This document shows, piece by piece, positions 9,325-17,738 of a stretch of DNA of 64,000 nt. The notes below the pieces were generated by a model. The model searched no databases, had not been told where the DNA came from, and saw only the letters and a program-made list of their open reading frames with translations. This DNA comes from Mycobacterium kansasii ATCC 12478 (GTDB lineage Bacteria > Actinomycetota > Actinomycetes > Mycobacteriales > Mycobacteriaceae). A program made the translations under genes and the position numbers. Positions within the stretch are counted from its first letter, which is position 1. Each line of letters opens with the position of its first letter. The stretch spans positions 4,092,001-4,156,000 of the forward strand of contig NC_022663.1 in NCBI RefSeq assembly GCF_000157895.3. Reading direction: 5' to 3'.

Positions 9325-9609
9325 CTACGCGCGTTTGGCGCCGAGGAGGTGCCAGCCGATGTGATGGGCGATGAAGTCGCGGGCGATATACAGCACTCCG
9401 ATGACAACCACCGCCAGCACCAGCCCGAAGATGGCCCACCCGAGCGCGACCAGCACCGGGCGCCGCGGAGCGGTGTGGTCCCCGATGGCGCCCGCCCCGG
9501 CGGCCTGCAGCCGCACCCCGAGTGCGAACAGCGCCGGCAGCCCGGCGCCCAGCAGCAAGCTGAATATCAGGATCTTCGCCGTGGCCTCGTAGTTGAACCA
9601 GTGGTTCAT
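9325..9609 (-). CDS. Small two-helix membrane protein (Rv0544c-like)
   Basis: 94 residues with two clear transmembrane helices (ILIFSLLLGAGLPALFALG and LVALGWAIFGLVLAVVVIG) and a basic C-terminus. Its ATG overlaps the pitA stop by four bases, so it is translationally coupled to the phosphate transporter and may be an accessory subunit. That role is inferred from position only. Confidence 0.8.
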   Translation of the reverse strand: MNHWFNYEATAKILIFSLLLGAGLPALFALGVRLQAAGAGAIGDHTAPRRPVLVALGWAIFGLVLAVVVIGVLYIARDFIAHHIGWHLLGAKRA

Positions 9610-10883
9610 GAAGCGTTACCCGCCTTGAGTGCGTCGCCGGCGCCGAACTCCGGGAGCTCACCATTGGTTTCCGGTGCCGGTGCCGGTGCCGGCGCCGGTG
9701 GGGGTGCCGGTGGAGAAGGCGGCCGTGCGGCGGGCTTCCCGGCCGCGTCGAGTCCAGCCGTCAGGCTGCCTTCCCAGTCGGCGTTGACGTTCGTGTGGTC
9801 CACTCGTGCTTTTCGTGACTGCAGCCAGATGCCGACCGCGACCAGGCACACCAGGCCGAAACCGACGAAGGCGCCGGGATATCCGCCAATGACGTGCACC
9901 AGCTCGTACGTGATCGCCCCGACCAGGCCGGCCAATGGAAGCGTGATGAGCCATGCGGCCACCATCCGGCCGGCCACCCCCCAACGCACCTCGGCGCCGG
10001 GCTTGCCCACGCCGCTGCCCAGCACCGAGCCGGTGGCCACCTGGGTGGTCGACAACGCGTAGCCGAAGTGTGCGGACAATAGGATCACCGCGGCCGACGA
10101 CGACTCGGCGGCCATGCCCTGTGGCGGTTTGATCTCGACCAGTCCCTTGCCCAGGGTCCGGATGATGCGCCAGCCGCCCAGGTAGGTGCCGCCGGCCATC
10201 GCCACCGCACAGGACACGATGACCCACAGCGGCGGCATTGTCGCGGTCTTGCTGACCGCGCCGTAGGACATCAGCGCCAGAAAGATCACGCCCATCGTCT
10301 TCTGGGCGTCGTTGGTGCCATGCGCCAACGAGACCAGCGACGCCGAGCCGATCTGACCGTGCCGGAACCCACTTTCGGTGCGCTTGCCCGGCAGGCCGCG
10401 GATAACCCGGTACACCAGCCAGGTGCCGGCCGCCGCGACGAAGGTGGCCAGCAGCGCGGCCACCACGGCCGGCACGAGCACCTTGGACACCACACCGCTC
10501 CAGATGACGCCGTGACCGCCCACCGCGGCGATCGTGGCGCCCACGATGCCGCCGATCAGCGCGTGCGAAGAACTCGACGGGATGCCCAGCAACCAGGTCA
10601 GCAGGTTCCACACGATGCCGCCGACCAGGCCGGCGAACACCAACTCCAGCGTCACCAGGTTCGCGTCGATCAGACCTTTGGCGATGGTGGCCGCGACAGC
10701 GGTGGACAAGAACGCTCCCACCAGGTTCAGCACCGCCGACAAAATGACCGCCGTCTTGGGCGCCAATGCACCGCTGGCGATGGAGGTGGCCATGGCGTTG
10801 CCGGTGTCGTGGAAACCGTTGGTGAAATCGAACGCCAACGCCGTGATCACGACGATGATCAACAAGAACAAGTCGAGGCTCAC
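9606..10883 (-). CDS. pitA: Low-affinity inorganic phosphate transporter PitA
   Basis: 425 residues from GTG at 10883. The frame stays open to 11006, but the PiT signature begins immediately after this GTG. PiT-family symporters import phosphate (or a metal-phosphate complex) with protons. Two inverted PD001131-type repeats are visible: ALAFDFTNGFHDTGNAMAT near residue 20 and LVSLAHGTNDAQKTMGVI near residue 215. About ten helices are followed by a Pro/Ala-rich cytoplasmic tail rich in GAGAG-like DNA. It overlaps the downstream small membrane gene by four bases. Confidence 0.93.
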   Translation of the reverse strand: MSLDLFLLIIVVITALAFDFTNGFHDTGNAMATSIASGALAPKTAVILSAVLNLVGAFLSTAVAATIAKGLIDANLVTLELVFAGLVGGIVWNLLTWLLGIPSSSSHALIGGIVGATIAAVGGHGVIWSGVVSKVLVPAVVAALLATFVAAAGTWLVYRVIRGLPGKRTESGFRHGQIGSASLVSLAHGTNDAQKTMGVIFLALMSYGAVSKTATMPPLWVIVSCAVAMAGGTYLGGWRIIRTLGKGLVEIKPPQGMAAESSSAAVILLSAHFGYALSTTQVATGSVLGSGVGKPGAEVRWGVAGRMVAAWLITLPLAGLVGAITYELVHVIGGYPGAFVGFGLVCLVAVGIWLQSRKARVDHTNVNADWEGSLTAGLDAAGKPAARPPSPPAPPPAPAPAPAPETNGELPEFGAGDALKAGNAS

Positions 10884-10980
10884 GGCACCTGATTCTGGTG
10901 GTTGGGCTGATCCGCTGTCGAATAACTGAGTACCCGAAACGCGGGTGTACTGCGACTCGTCGCCAGATATTACTTGGCCG

Positions 10981-11388
10981 TTAACCCGCAGTTCCGTCGC
11001 GTTCACCTCGGGTGTCTTTGCGCAGCGGGTGGCTAGGGGGAACCTCGACGAAGATCAAGGTGATGCCGTCCGGGTCGGTCACGTGCATCTCGTAGAGGCC
11101 CCACGGTTCGCGCCGCGGCTCCCGGGTGATCGGCACCCCCCGGCCGGCCAGCTCGGCCCGCGCCGCGTCCAGGTCGCGCACCTGCAGCCACAGCGCCCCG
11201 GGAAACGGGCCGCGGGAGTGGTCGGGCTCGCCGTAGCCGGCCAGCTCGAGCAGTGACTGTCCAGCGAAAAGCACTGTGCCCGAAGGGTATTCGCGGGCTA
11301 TGGCCAGCCCTAGCTGGTCGCGGTAGAAGCTCAGCGACTTCTGATAGTCGGCCGGCCGCAGCAGCATCCGGCTGGCCAGGATTTCCAT
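10981..11388 (-). CDS. Glyoxalase/VOC-fold protein (Rv0546c-like)
   Basis: 135 residues, two beta-alpha-beta-beta-beta modules of the vicinal oxygen chelate fold. ILASRMLLRPADYQKSLSFY opens the first, and YEMHVTDPDGITLIFVEVP ends the second, giving the usual metal-ligand Glu positions. The substrate is unknown; close relatives are annotated as S-D-lactoylglutathione lyase-like, though mycobacteria use mycothiol rather than glutathione. Upstream stands another small enzyme gene on the same strand. Confidence 0.85.
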   Translation of the reverse strand: MEILASRMLLRPADYQKSLSFYRDQLGLAIAREYPSGTVLFAGQSLLELAGYGEPDHSRGPFPGALWLQVRDLDAARAELAGRGVPITREPRREPWGLYEMHVTDPDGITLIFVEVPPSHPLRKDTRGERDGTAG

Positions 11389-11412
11389 GGTGTCGTGTCT
11401 ATCACGTCGTCG

Positions 11413-12042
11413 TCAGTTGGGGGCGCATCGGCTCCGCAGGGTCGGCACGCCGGGGCCGGTGAGGTCGTCGCAGCCGGCCACCCGGCCCGTCGTGGCGAGC
11501 AGCAGCGACAGCAGCGGGCCCTCGACCCTGTCGCCCTGGCCGTGGTGCCAGTCGTGGTCGGTGGCCCGCAGCGCCAGCCCGGATATGCGGCTCTTGGAGC
11601 CGATGAGCATGTTGGAGCCCTTGTAGAAGTCGATCACCTGCGCAACCGCGTCCGGCGGATAGGCGTGCGAGATGCCCAGCGGACGGCGGATGTCCTCGCC
11701 GTGCACGACGATCTCGCCAAGCCAGGACGTCTTCGGCCCGGGCGGGGCGGAGGTGGAATGCTGCAAGCGGCGGAACTCCTCAAGGGTTGCGGCCGCGTCG
11801 GGGCCGCGGCGCTTGGCGATCTGACCGTCGGCGAATTTGTCGAAGTTGAACCCGGCTCTGGCCAGCGCCAGGAAGAACGTGGCCGGGTTCAGGGACGCTG
11901 TTGCCGACAGGTGCGCGACGACGTCGCGCACCGTCCATCCGGTGCACAGCGACGGGGTGTCCCACTGGGACGGCGTCAGGGTGGCCAGGGCGTCGGCCAG
12001 TGCGCCGCGCTCGGTCGCGATGGTGGTCCAGATGTCGGCCAT
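11413..12042 (-). CDS. DinB/maleylpyruvate-isomerase-fold (mycothiol-dependent) protein
   Basis: 209 residues from ATG at 12042, preceded by GGGAGTGTGCC; a longer open frame upstream is antisense to the SDR gene and is not used. WDTPSLCTGWTVRDVVAHLS is the hallmark of the TIGR03083/MDMPI_N four-helix bundle, in which three His residues bind a divalent metal; here HL in DVVAHLS, the H in IVVHGEDIR, and H in DHDWHHGQG fit. Members act as mycothiol-dependent transferases or isomerases. The substrate is not predictable. It is 14 bases downstream of the SDR gene, so the two are likely co-transcribed. Confidence 0.8.
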   Translation of the reverse strand: MADIWTTIATERGALADALATLTPSQWDTPSLCTGWTVRDVVAHLSATASLNPATFFLALARAGFNFDKFADGQIAKRRGPDAAATLEEFRRLQHSTSAPPGPKTSWLGEIVVHGEDIRRPLGISHAYPPDAVAQVIDFYKGSNMLIGSKSRISGLALRATDHDWHHGQGDRVEGPLLSLLLATTGRVAGCDDLTGPGVPTLRSRCAPN

Positions 12043-12056
12043 GGCACACTCCCGAG

Positions 12057-12944
12057 TCAATCGCCGTTGAGATGTTCGTTGCGTTGCTGCATAAGGGCAT
12101 TGACCCAGCGGGGCCCGATGGTGTTGAGCGCCTTGGCCGCCAGGGCGATCCGCGGCGCGATCCGCACCGGCCTGGTGCGCGCGGCGGTCACCATCCATTC
12201 GGCCGCTTCCCGCGGCGTCAACGCCGGCATTCCCTCGTAGGCCTTCGTCGGTGCGATCATCGGAGTCGACACCAACGGGTAGTAGAGCGTCGTGGAATGC
12301 ACCCCGTCGCGTCCCCACTCGGTTTCGATGGTTCGGCTCACTGCCGACAGCGCCGCCTTAGACGCGTTGTACACCGAGAACAGCGGCGCCGCTTCCGATA
12401 AGACGCCCCACGTCGCGACGTTGATGATGTGGCCGTCGCCGCGCTCGCGCATCCCCGGCGCCAGTCCGCGGATCAGCCGCAGCGGGGCGTAGTAGTTCAG
12501 CGCGATGGTCCGCTCGATGTCGTGCCAGCGTTGCAGCGATTCGTCCAGCGGGCGCCGGATGGACCGGCCGGCGTTGTTGATCAGGATGTCGACGCCGCCG
12601 ATGCGCCGTTGCACGTCGGCCACCAGGGCGTCGACGGCGTCCAGGTCCGAGATGTCACAAGGCATCGACATCGCCGTCCCGCCGGACGTCGTGATCCGGT
12701 CCGCGACGGCGTCCAGCAGGTCCTTGCGGCGGGCGACGACGGCCACGGTGGCACCGTGCCGGCCGAACAGCTCGGCGGCGGCTTCGCCGATGCCCGAGGA
12801 GGCGCCGGTGATCAGAATCCGCTTGCCGTCGAGGTTGACCGGCCTGATCGCGGGCCGGTTGACCAGCAGTTGCGGCGACACCGGTGGCCGCATGGTGGCC
12901 AGCGAGATCTGTTCGGCCAACCGGCGCAGCGGACTCTTGCTCAC
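12057..12944 (-). CDS. Short-chain dehydrogenase/reductase (Rv0547c-like)
   Basis: 295 residues. The Rossmann cofactor motif is ILITGASSGIGEAAA (residues about 43-57), NNAG is at about 125, and the catalytic Tyr-Lys is YNASKAAL with an upstream Ser position in INVATWG being atypical (Thr instead of Ser). The Arg-Arg after strand 2 (VVARRKD) favours NADPH. Substrate unknown. It lies between menB and the DinB-like gene, the same order as Rv0547c-Rv0548c in M. tuberculosis. Confidence 0.88.
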   Translation of the reverse strand: MSKSPLRRLAEQISLATMRPPVSPQLLVNRPAIRPVNLDGKRILITGASSGIGEAAAELFGRHGATVAVVARRKDLLDAVADRITTSGGTAMSMPCDISDLDAVDALVADVQRRIGGVDILINNAGRSIRRPLDESLQRWHDIERTIALNYYAPLRLIRGLAPGMRERGDGHIINVATWGVLSEAAPLFSVYNASKAALSAVSRTIETEWGRDGVHSTTLYYPLVSTPMIAPTKAYEGMPALTPREAAEWMVTAARTRPVRIAPRIALAAKALNTIGPRWVNALMQQRNEHLNGD

Positions 12945-12968
12945 AGGTGGGCAGTCTAGGCGGCGCCC

Positions 12969-13871
12969 CTAGAAATACCGCGGGAACCGGCTCCAGTCCG
13001 GCGGGCGCTTCTGCAGGAACGCGTCGCGGCCCTCGACGGCCTCGTCGGTCATGTACGCCAACCGGGTGGCCTCACCGGCGAACAACTGCTGACCCACCAG
13101 ACCGTCGTCGAGCAGATTGAACGCGAACTTCAGCATCCGTTGCGCCTGAGGCGATTTCGCGTTGATCTCCGCTGCCCACTGCAGACCGGCCGTCTCCAGC
13201 CCGGCGTGATCCACCACCTCGTTGACCGCGCCCATGCGGTGCATCTGCTCGGCGGTGTACGGCCGGCCCAGGAAGAAGATCTCGCGGGCGAATTTCTGGC
13301 CGACCTGACGGGCCAGATACGCGCTGCCGTAGCCGCCGTCGAAGCTGCCCACGTCGGCGTCGGTTTGTTTGAATCGGGCGTGTTCGCGGCTGGCCAGGGT
13401 CAGGTCGCACACGACGTGCAGGCTGTGCCCGCCGCCGGCGGCCCAGCCGTTGACCAGGCAGATCACCACCTTGGGCATGAACCGGATCAGCCGTTGCACC
13501 TCGAGGATGTGCAATCGGCCGGCGCGGGCTACGTCAACGGTGTCCGCGGTCTCACCGGAGGCGTACTGGTAACCGCTACGCCCGCGGATGCGTTGGTCAC
13601 CGCCGGAGCAGAATGCCCAGCCGCCGTCTTTGGGGGAGGGGCCGTTGCCGGTCAACAGGACCACGCCCACGTCGGGCGACATTCGCGCGTGGTCCAGCGC
13701 CCGGTAGAGCTCGTCGACGGTGTGCGGCCGGAAGGCGTTGCGCACCTCGGGCCGGTTGAACGCCACCCGGACCGTGGCGTCGCTGACGTGGCGGTGGTAG
13801 GTGATGTCGGTCAGGTCGTCGAATCCGCCGACCGGCCGCCACACGTTAGGGTCAAAGGGGTTGTCGCTCAA
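12969..13871 (-). CDS. menB: 1,4-Dihydroxy-2-naphthoyl-CoA synthase
   Basis: 300 residues, crotonase fold. MenB cyclises OSB-CoA to DHNA-CoA. Crotonase oxyanion-hole segments are visible: AFCSGGDQRIRG near residue 105 and VNGWAAGGGHSLHVVCDLT near 160, with DVGSFDGGYGSAYLAR carrying the conserved Asp and Ser-Phe-Asp loop. The C-terminal FLQKRPPDWSRFPRY is diagnostic of MenB. The length equals that of typical MenB. It opens the run SDR-DinB-like; menE lies 5 kb downstream on the same strand, separated by pitA. Confidence 0.96.
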   Translation of the reverse strand: MSDNPFDPNVWRPVGGFDDLTDITYHRHVSDATVRVAFNRPEVRNAFRPHTVDELYRALDHARMSPDVGVVLLTGNGPSPKDGGWAFCSGGDQRIRGRSGYQYASGETADTVDVARAGRLHILEVQRLIRFMPKVVICLVNGWAAGGGHSLHVVCDLTLASREHARFKQTDADVGSFDGGYGSAYLARQVGQKFAREIFFLGRPYTAEQMHRMGAVNEVVDHAGLETAGLQWAAEINAKSPQAQRMLKFAFNLLDDGLVGQQLFAGEATRLAYMTDEAVEGRDAFLQKRPPDWSRFPRYF

Positions 13872-13889
13872 GTCTTGTGGACTCCGTTC

Positions 13890-14345
13890 TCACGCGGGCT
13901 CGAACCGGAAGACGACGAAGCGCCCGGCCATTGCCTCGAGTTCGTCGGGGCTGCCCATGGCGATCAGGCCGCATCGCTTCATCACCCGCACGCCGGTGGG
14001 CACCTGGGCCGGAAAGGCGCGCAGGATCGGACGGGCCTGATCGGGCGGCAGCTCCACCAGCCGCAGGCGTTCGGACCTGCGGCCCCGGGCCAAGGTGACT
14101 TCACCTGCGGCACGGACGTTTTCGACCCAGTCGGCACCCGGGAAGCCGGCCACGACATAGCACTTGCCGGCGACGGTCATCGGCGTGACCGGGGTAGATC
14201 GCGGAATGCCGGATTTGCGGCCGGGCACCGTCAACACGGCCGGGCCTTCCTTGCCGTAAGCCACTCCCAGTCGCGACACGATCATCATGACCTTGTTGGT
14301 CGCCTTCAGCCACCACGGCGGGCGGACGCGGTCACCGTCAGTCAT
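13890..14345 (-). CDS. Deazaflavin (F420)-dependent nitroreductase family protein
   Basis: 151 residues from ATG at 14345 (a GTG six codons upstream is the alternative). The split-barrel Ddn/AclJ family motif is present: VLTVPGRKSGIPRSTPVTPM followed by GADWVENVRAAGEVTL. Relatives bind F420 or FAD/FMN and reduce quinones or nitroaromatics; Ddn reduces menaquinone with F420H2. In M. tuberculosis this site between menB and fadD8 holds vapBC3 instead, so this is a point of gene replacement. A link to the neighbouring menaquinone genes is inference. Confidence 0.82.
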   Translation of the reverse strand: MTDGDRVRPPWWLKATNKVMMIVSRLGVAYGKEGPAVLTVPGRKSGIPRSTPVTPMTVAGKCYVVAGFPGADWVENVRAAGEVTLARGRRSERLRLVELPPDQARPILRAFPAQVPTGVRVMKRCGLIAMGSPDELEAMAGRFVVFRFEPA

Positions 14346-14371
14346 GGCTGCCACAGTAGTCACCGCAGCCC

Positions 14372-14427
14372 CGAGCGTGACGCCACAGTCACGCCCGGCC
14401 GCGAACGTGCCTGCAGCGTCACGCTCG
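14372..14427. repeat. 56-bp palindrome-ended intergenic element, copy 1
   Basis: Perfect 10-bp inverted ends (cgagcgtgac / gtcacgctcg) around a 36-bp interior, 19 bases past the fadD8 stop and upstream of the nitroreductase gene. A second element of exactly the same length and ends lies at 37002-37057. The first 14 bases match between copies (cgagcgtgacgcca); interiors differ. A transcript through it would form a stem, so it could serve as a terminator or processing hairpin. Confidence 0.75.
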
Positions 14428-14445
14428 GCGCCGCAGCAGCCCGCA

Positions 14446-16056
14446 TCACCCGACGGCGCGGCCGGCGCCCTCCCAGAACCGCGCCCGCACCGCCTTCTTG
14501 TCCGGCTTGCCCAGCCCGGTCAACGGCAGCGAGTCGACAACCACCACCCGCTTGGGCGACTGCACCGAGCCCTTGCGTTCTTTGACCGCGGTCTGGATTT
14601 CGGCGGTCATCGCCTCGACGGCCGCCTCGTCGCGGGGCGCGTCGGCCCGCAGCACCACCACCGCGGTGACGGCCTCGCCCCACTTCTCGTCGGGCGTCCC
14701 GACCACACATACCTGTGCGACGGCCGAGTGTTCGGCGACCACGTCTTCGACCTCGCGGGGGAACACGTTGAATCCGCCGGTGACGATCATGTCCTTGACC
14801 CGGTCGACGATGTAATAGAACCCGTCTTCGTCTTCGCGGGCCATGTCGCCGGTGTGCAGCCAGCCGTCCCGAAACGTCTCGGCCGTGGCCTCCGGCAGGT
14901 TCCAGTAGCCACCGGCCAATAGCGGTCCGCTGACGCAGATTTCGCCCGGTTCGCCCTGCGGCACCGGCTGGCCGTCCTCGCCCAGCAGCGCCACCCGCGC
15001 GAACAGCGTCGGGCGCCCGCACGACGTCAGCCGCTTCTCGTCGTGATCGCCCTTGGCCAGGTAGGTGATCGCCATCGGCGCCTCGGATTGGCCGTAGTAC
15101 TGGGCGAAGATCGGGCCGAACCGCGCGATCGCCTCGGCCAGCCGCACCGGGTTGATCGCCGAGGCGCCGTAATACACCGTCTGCAGCGACGACAGGTCCC
15201 GGGTGTGCGAATCCGGGTGGTCCAGCAGCGCATACAGCATCGACGGCACCAGCATTGTAGCTGTAATACGTTGTTCCTCAATGACTTTCAAAACTTCGGC
15301 GGGGTCGAACTTGGCCAGCACCACCATTTCGCCACCCTTGATCACCGTCGGCGTGAAAAACGCTGCGCCGGCATGTGACAACGGCGTACACATCAAGAAC
15401 CGCGGGTTTTCCGGCCATTCCCACTCGGCGAGTTGGATCGACGTCATGGTGGAAATCGACTGGGCGGTGCCCATCACGCCCTTGGGCTTTCCGGTGGTGC
15501 CCCCGGTGTAGGTCAGCCCGATGACCTGGTCCGGCGGCAGGTCGGCGGGCACCAACGGCTGCGGCTCGTAGCGGGCGGCCTGGGCGGACAGATCAACCAC
15601 TTTCCCGTTGAGATCCTTTAGCGCATCCGGCACCGGCCCGATGGTCAGAATCTGCTTCAGCGACTCCACCTTTTCCAGCAGCCCCAGCGCGCGCTCGACG
15701 AACATCGGGTTGGGGTCGATGATCAGTGAGCTGATCCCGGCGTCGGACAGCACATAGGCGTGGTCGTCCAGCGATCCCAGCGGGTGCAGCGCGGTGCGCC
15801 GGTAGCCGCGGGTCTGCCCGGCGCCGATGATCATCAGCACTTCCGGACGGTTGAGCGACAGCAGGCCGACCGCGACGCCGGTACCGGCGCCCAGCGCCTC
15901 GAACGCCTGGATGTACTGGCTGATCCGATCGGCCAGTTGGCCACCGGTGAGCGTGGTGTCGCCGAGAAACAGCACCGGCTTGCTCTTGTGGCGCTTCAGC
16001 GCGCCGACCAGCAGATGGCCGTTATGGACCGGGTTGCGCAACGAATCGTCACTCAT
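14446..16056 (-). CDS. fadD8: Fatty-acyl-CoA/AMP ligase FadD8
   Basis: 536 residues, full-length ANL adenylating enzyme that should activate a carboxylic acid with ATP and CoA. The P-loop is LTYTGGTTGKPKGVMG near residue 180; YYGQSEAPM is the A5 motif; GWLHTGDMAREDEDGFYYIVDR the A7-A8 region; and LTGLGKPDKKAVRARF holds the catalytic Lys near the C-terminus. Position matches M. tuberculosis fadD8 (Rv0551c). The specific acid is unknown. It is divergent from the amidohydrolase gene, 77 bp away. Confidence 0.92.
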   Translation of the reverse strand: MSDDSLRNPVHNGHLLVGALKRHKSKPVLFLGDTTLTGGQLADRISQYIQAFEALGAGTGVAVGLLSLNRPEVLMIIGAGQTRGYRRTALHPLGSLDDHAYVLSDAGISSLIIDPNPMFVERALGLLEKVESLKQILTIGPVPDALKDLNGKVVDLSAQAARYEPQPLVPADLPPDQVIGLTYTGGTTGKPKGVMGTAQSISTMTSIQLAEWEWPENPRFLMCTPLSHAGAAFFTPTVIKGGEMVVLAKFDPAEVLKVIEEQRITATMLVPSMLYALLDHPDSHTRDLSSLQTVYYGASAINPVRLAEAIARFGPIFAQYYGQSEAPMAITYLAKGDHDEKRLTSCGRPTLFARVALLGEDGQPVPQGEPGEICVSGPLLAGGYWNLPEATAETFRDGWLHTGDMAREDEDGFYYIVDRVKDMIVTGGFNVFPREVEDVVAEHSAVAQVCVVGTPDEKWGEAVTAVVVLRADAPRDEAAVEAMTAEIQTAVKERKGSVQSPKRVVVVDSLPLTGLGKPDKKAVRARFWEGAGRAVG

Positions 16057-16133
16057 GTGGCCAGACTAGAACGTGTTGCAATTCGGGGTGACCGCACCCT
16101 CGCCGGCCCCGCCTATCACTAGGATCGCCGCTC

Positions 16134-17738
16134 ATGGCCCATGCAGATCTCGTCATCACCGGAACCGTGCTCACCGTCGACGAGGCGCGGCCCACCGCCG
16201 AAGCGCTCGCTGTCACCGACGGCCGGATCGTCGCCGTCGGGAACCGGTCCGACGTCAACGAGCTCATCGGCCCCGACACCCGGACCATCGATCTGGGTTC
16301 GGGCTGTGTCATGCCGGGGTTCGTCGAGGCCCACGGCCATCCGCTGATGGAGGCGGTTGCGCTGTCGGACCGGTTCGTCGACATCCGTCCGGTCACCATC
16401 GGCAGGGCCGACGCCGTCGTCGACGCGATCCGCGGCGAGGTCACCCGACGGGGAGCCGAGGGCGCCTACTTCAACGGCTGGGACCCGCTGCTGCAGACAG
16501 GTCTTCCGGAACCCACGCTGGCCTGGCTCGACGAGACGGCGCCCGAGGGTCCGTTGGTGATCATCCACAACTCCGGCCACAAGGCCTTCTTCAACTCGCA
16601 CGCGGCCCGGATCAACGGCCTGACCCGCGACACTCCCGATCCCAAGGGCTCGAGCTACGGCCGCGACGCCGGCGGAGAGCTCGACGGCACCGCCGTGGAA
16701 ATCGGGGCGGTGTTCTCCCTGCTGGGCGATGCGATCAAGCCCGATGACTACCCGGCGATGCTGCGGGCCGAATGTGCCCGGCTCAATCGTGCGGGGCTGA
16801 CCATGTGCTCGGAAATGGCCTTCGATCCGGCCTACGGGCCACTGGTCGAGCAGCTCCGCGACGACCTGACGGTGCGGTTACGCACCTACGAGATGTCCAG
16901 TGCGCGGATGTCCACCGACGCCACGCCCGGCCAGGGCGACGACATCCTGCGTCAGGTGGGAATCAAGATATGGGTGGACGGCTCGCCGTATGTCGGCAAC
17001 ATCGACCTGTCCTTCCCCTACTTGGATACCGCCGCCACCCGGACGATCGGGGTGACACCGGGCTCGTGCGGCTGCGCCAACTACACCCGCGAACAGCTCA
17101 CCGAGATCGTGCACGCCTATTTCCCCAAGGGCTGGCAGATGGCCTGCCACGTACAGGGCGACGCCGGTGTCGACACCATCCTCGACGTCTACGAAGATGT
17201 GCTGCGCGCGCACCCGCGCGACGATCACCGGCTGCGGCTCGAGCACGTCGGCGCCATCCGGCCCGACCAACTGCAGCGGGCGGCCGAACTCGGCGTCACC
17301 TGCAGCATCTTCGTCGACCAGATCCACTACTGGGGTGACGTCGTCGTCGACGGCCTGTTCGGGCCGGAACGCGGATCCCGCTGGATGCCGGCCGGGTCCG
17401 CGGTGGCCACCGGCATGCGGATCTCGTTGCACAACGATCCGCCGGTGACCCCGGAAGAGCCGCTGCGCAACATCAGCGTGGCTGTGACAAGAGTGGCGCC
17501 CAGCGGTCGGGTGCTGGGCCCCGAGGAGTGTTTGACGGTGGAGCAGGCGATTCGCGCGCAGACCCTCGATCCCGCCTGGCAAATGTTCGCCGACGACGTC
17601 GTGGGCTCGCTGGAGGTCGGCAAGTACGCGGACATGGTGGTGCTGTCGGCGGATCCGCGGAGGGTTCCGCCCGAGGAGATCGCCGACCTCGAGGTCCGGG
17701 CGACGTTCCTGGCGGGCCGGCAGGTCTATCGGCAGTGA
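16134..17738 (+). CDS. Amidohydrolase family protein, Rv0552-like (YtcJ/COG1574 type)
   Basis: 534 residues. N-terminal composite beta-sandwich (ADLVITGTVLTVDEARPTAE), then the metal-binding HGH in VMPGFVEAHGHPLMEA near residue 65. Further His ligands are CHVQGDAG near 338 and LEHVGAI near 370, and a final catalytic-Asp loop is ISLHNDPPVTP near 428; the C-terminus VGSLEVGKYADMVVL closes the sandwich. These enzymes hydrolyse amides or related bonds; the substrate is unknown. It overlaps menC by four bases (GTGA), so menC is translated from the same message. Confidence 0.9.
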   Translation: MAHADLVITGTVLTVDEARPTAEALAVTDGRIVAVGNRSDVNELIGPDTRTIDLGSGCVMPGFVEAHGHPLMEAVALSDRFVDIRPVTIGRADAVVDAIRGEVTRRGAEGAYFNGWDPLLQTGLPEPTLAWLDETAPEGPLVIIHNSGHKAFFNSHAARINGLTRDTPDPKGSSYGRDAGGELDGTAVEIGAVFSLLGDAIKPDDYPAMLRAECARLNRAGLTMCSEMAFDPAYGPLVEQLRDDLTVRLRTYEMSSARMSTDATPGQGDDILRQVGIKIWVDGSPYVGNIDLSFPYLDTAATRTIGVTPGSCGCANYTREQLTEIVHAYFPKGWQMACHVQGDAGVDTILDVYEDVLRAHPRDDHRLRLEHVGAIRPDQLQRAAELGVTCSIFVDQIHYWGDVVVDGLFGPERGSRWMPAGSAVATGMRISLHNDPPVTPEEPLRNISVAVTRVAPSGRVLGPEECLTVEQAIRAQTLDPAWQMFADDVVGSLEVGKYADMVVLSADPRRVPPEEIADLEVRATFLAGRQVYRQ

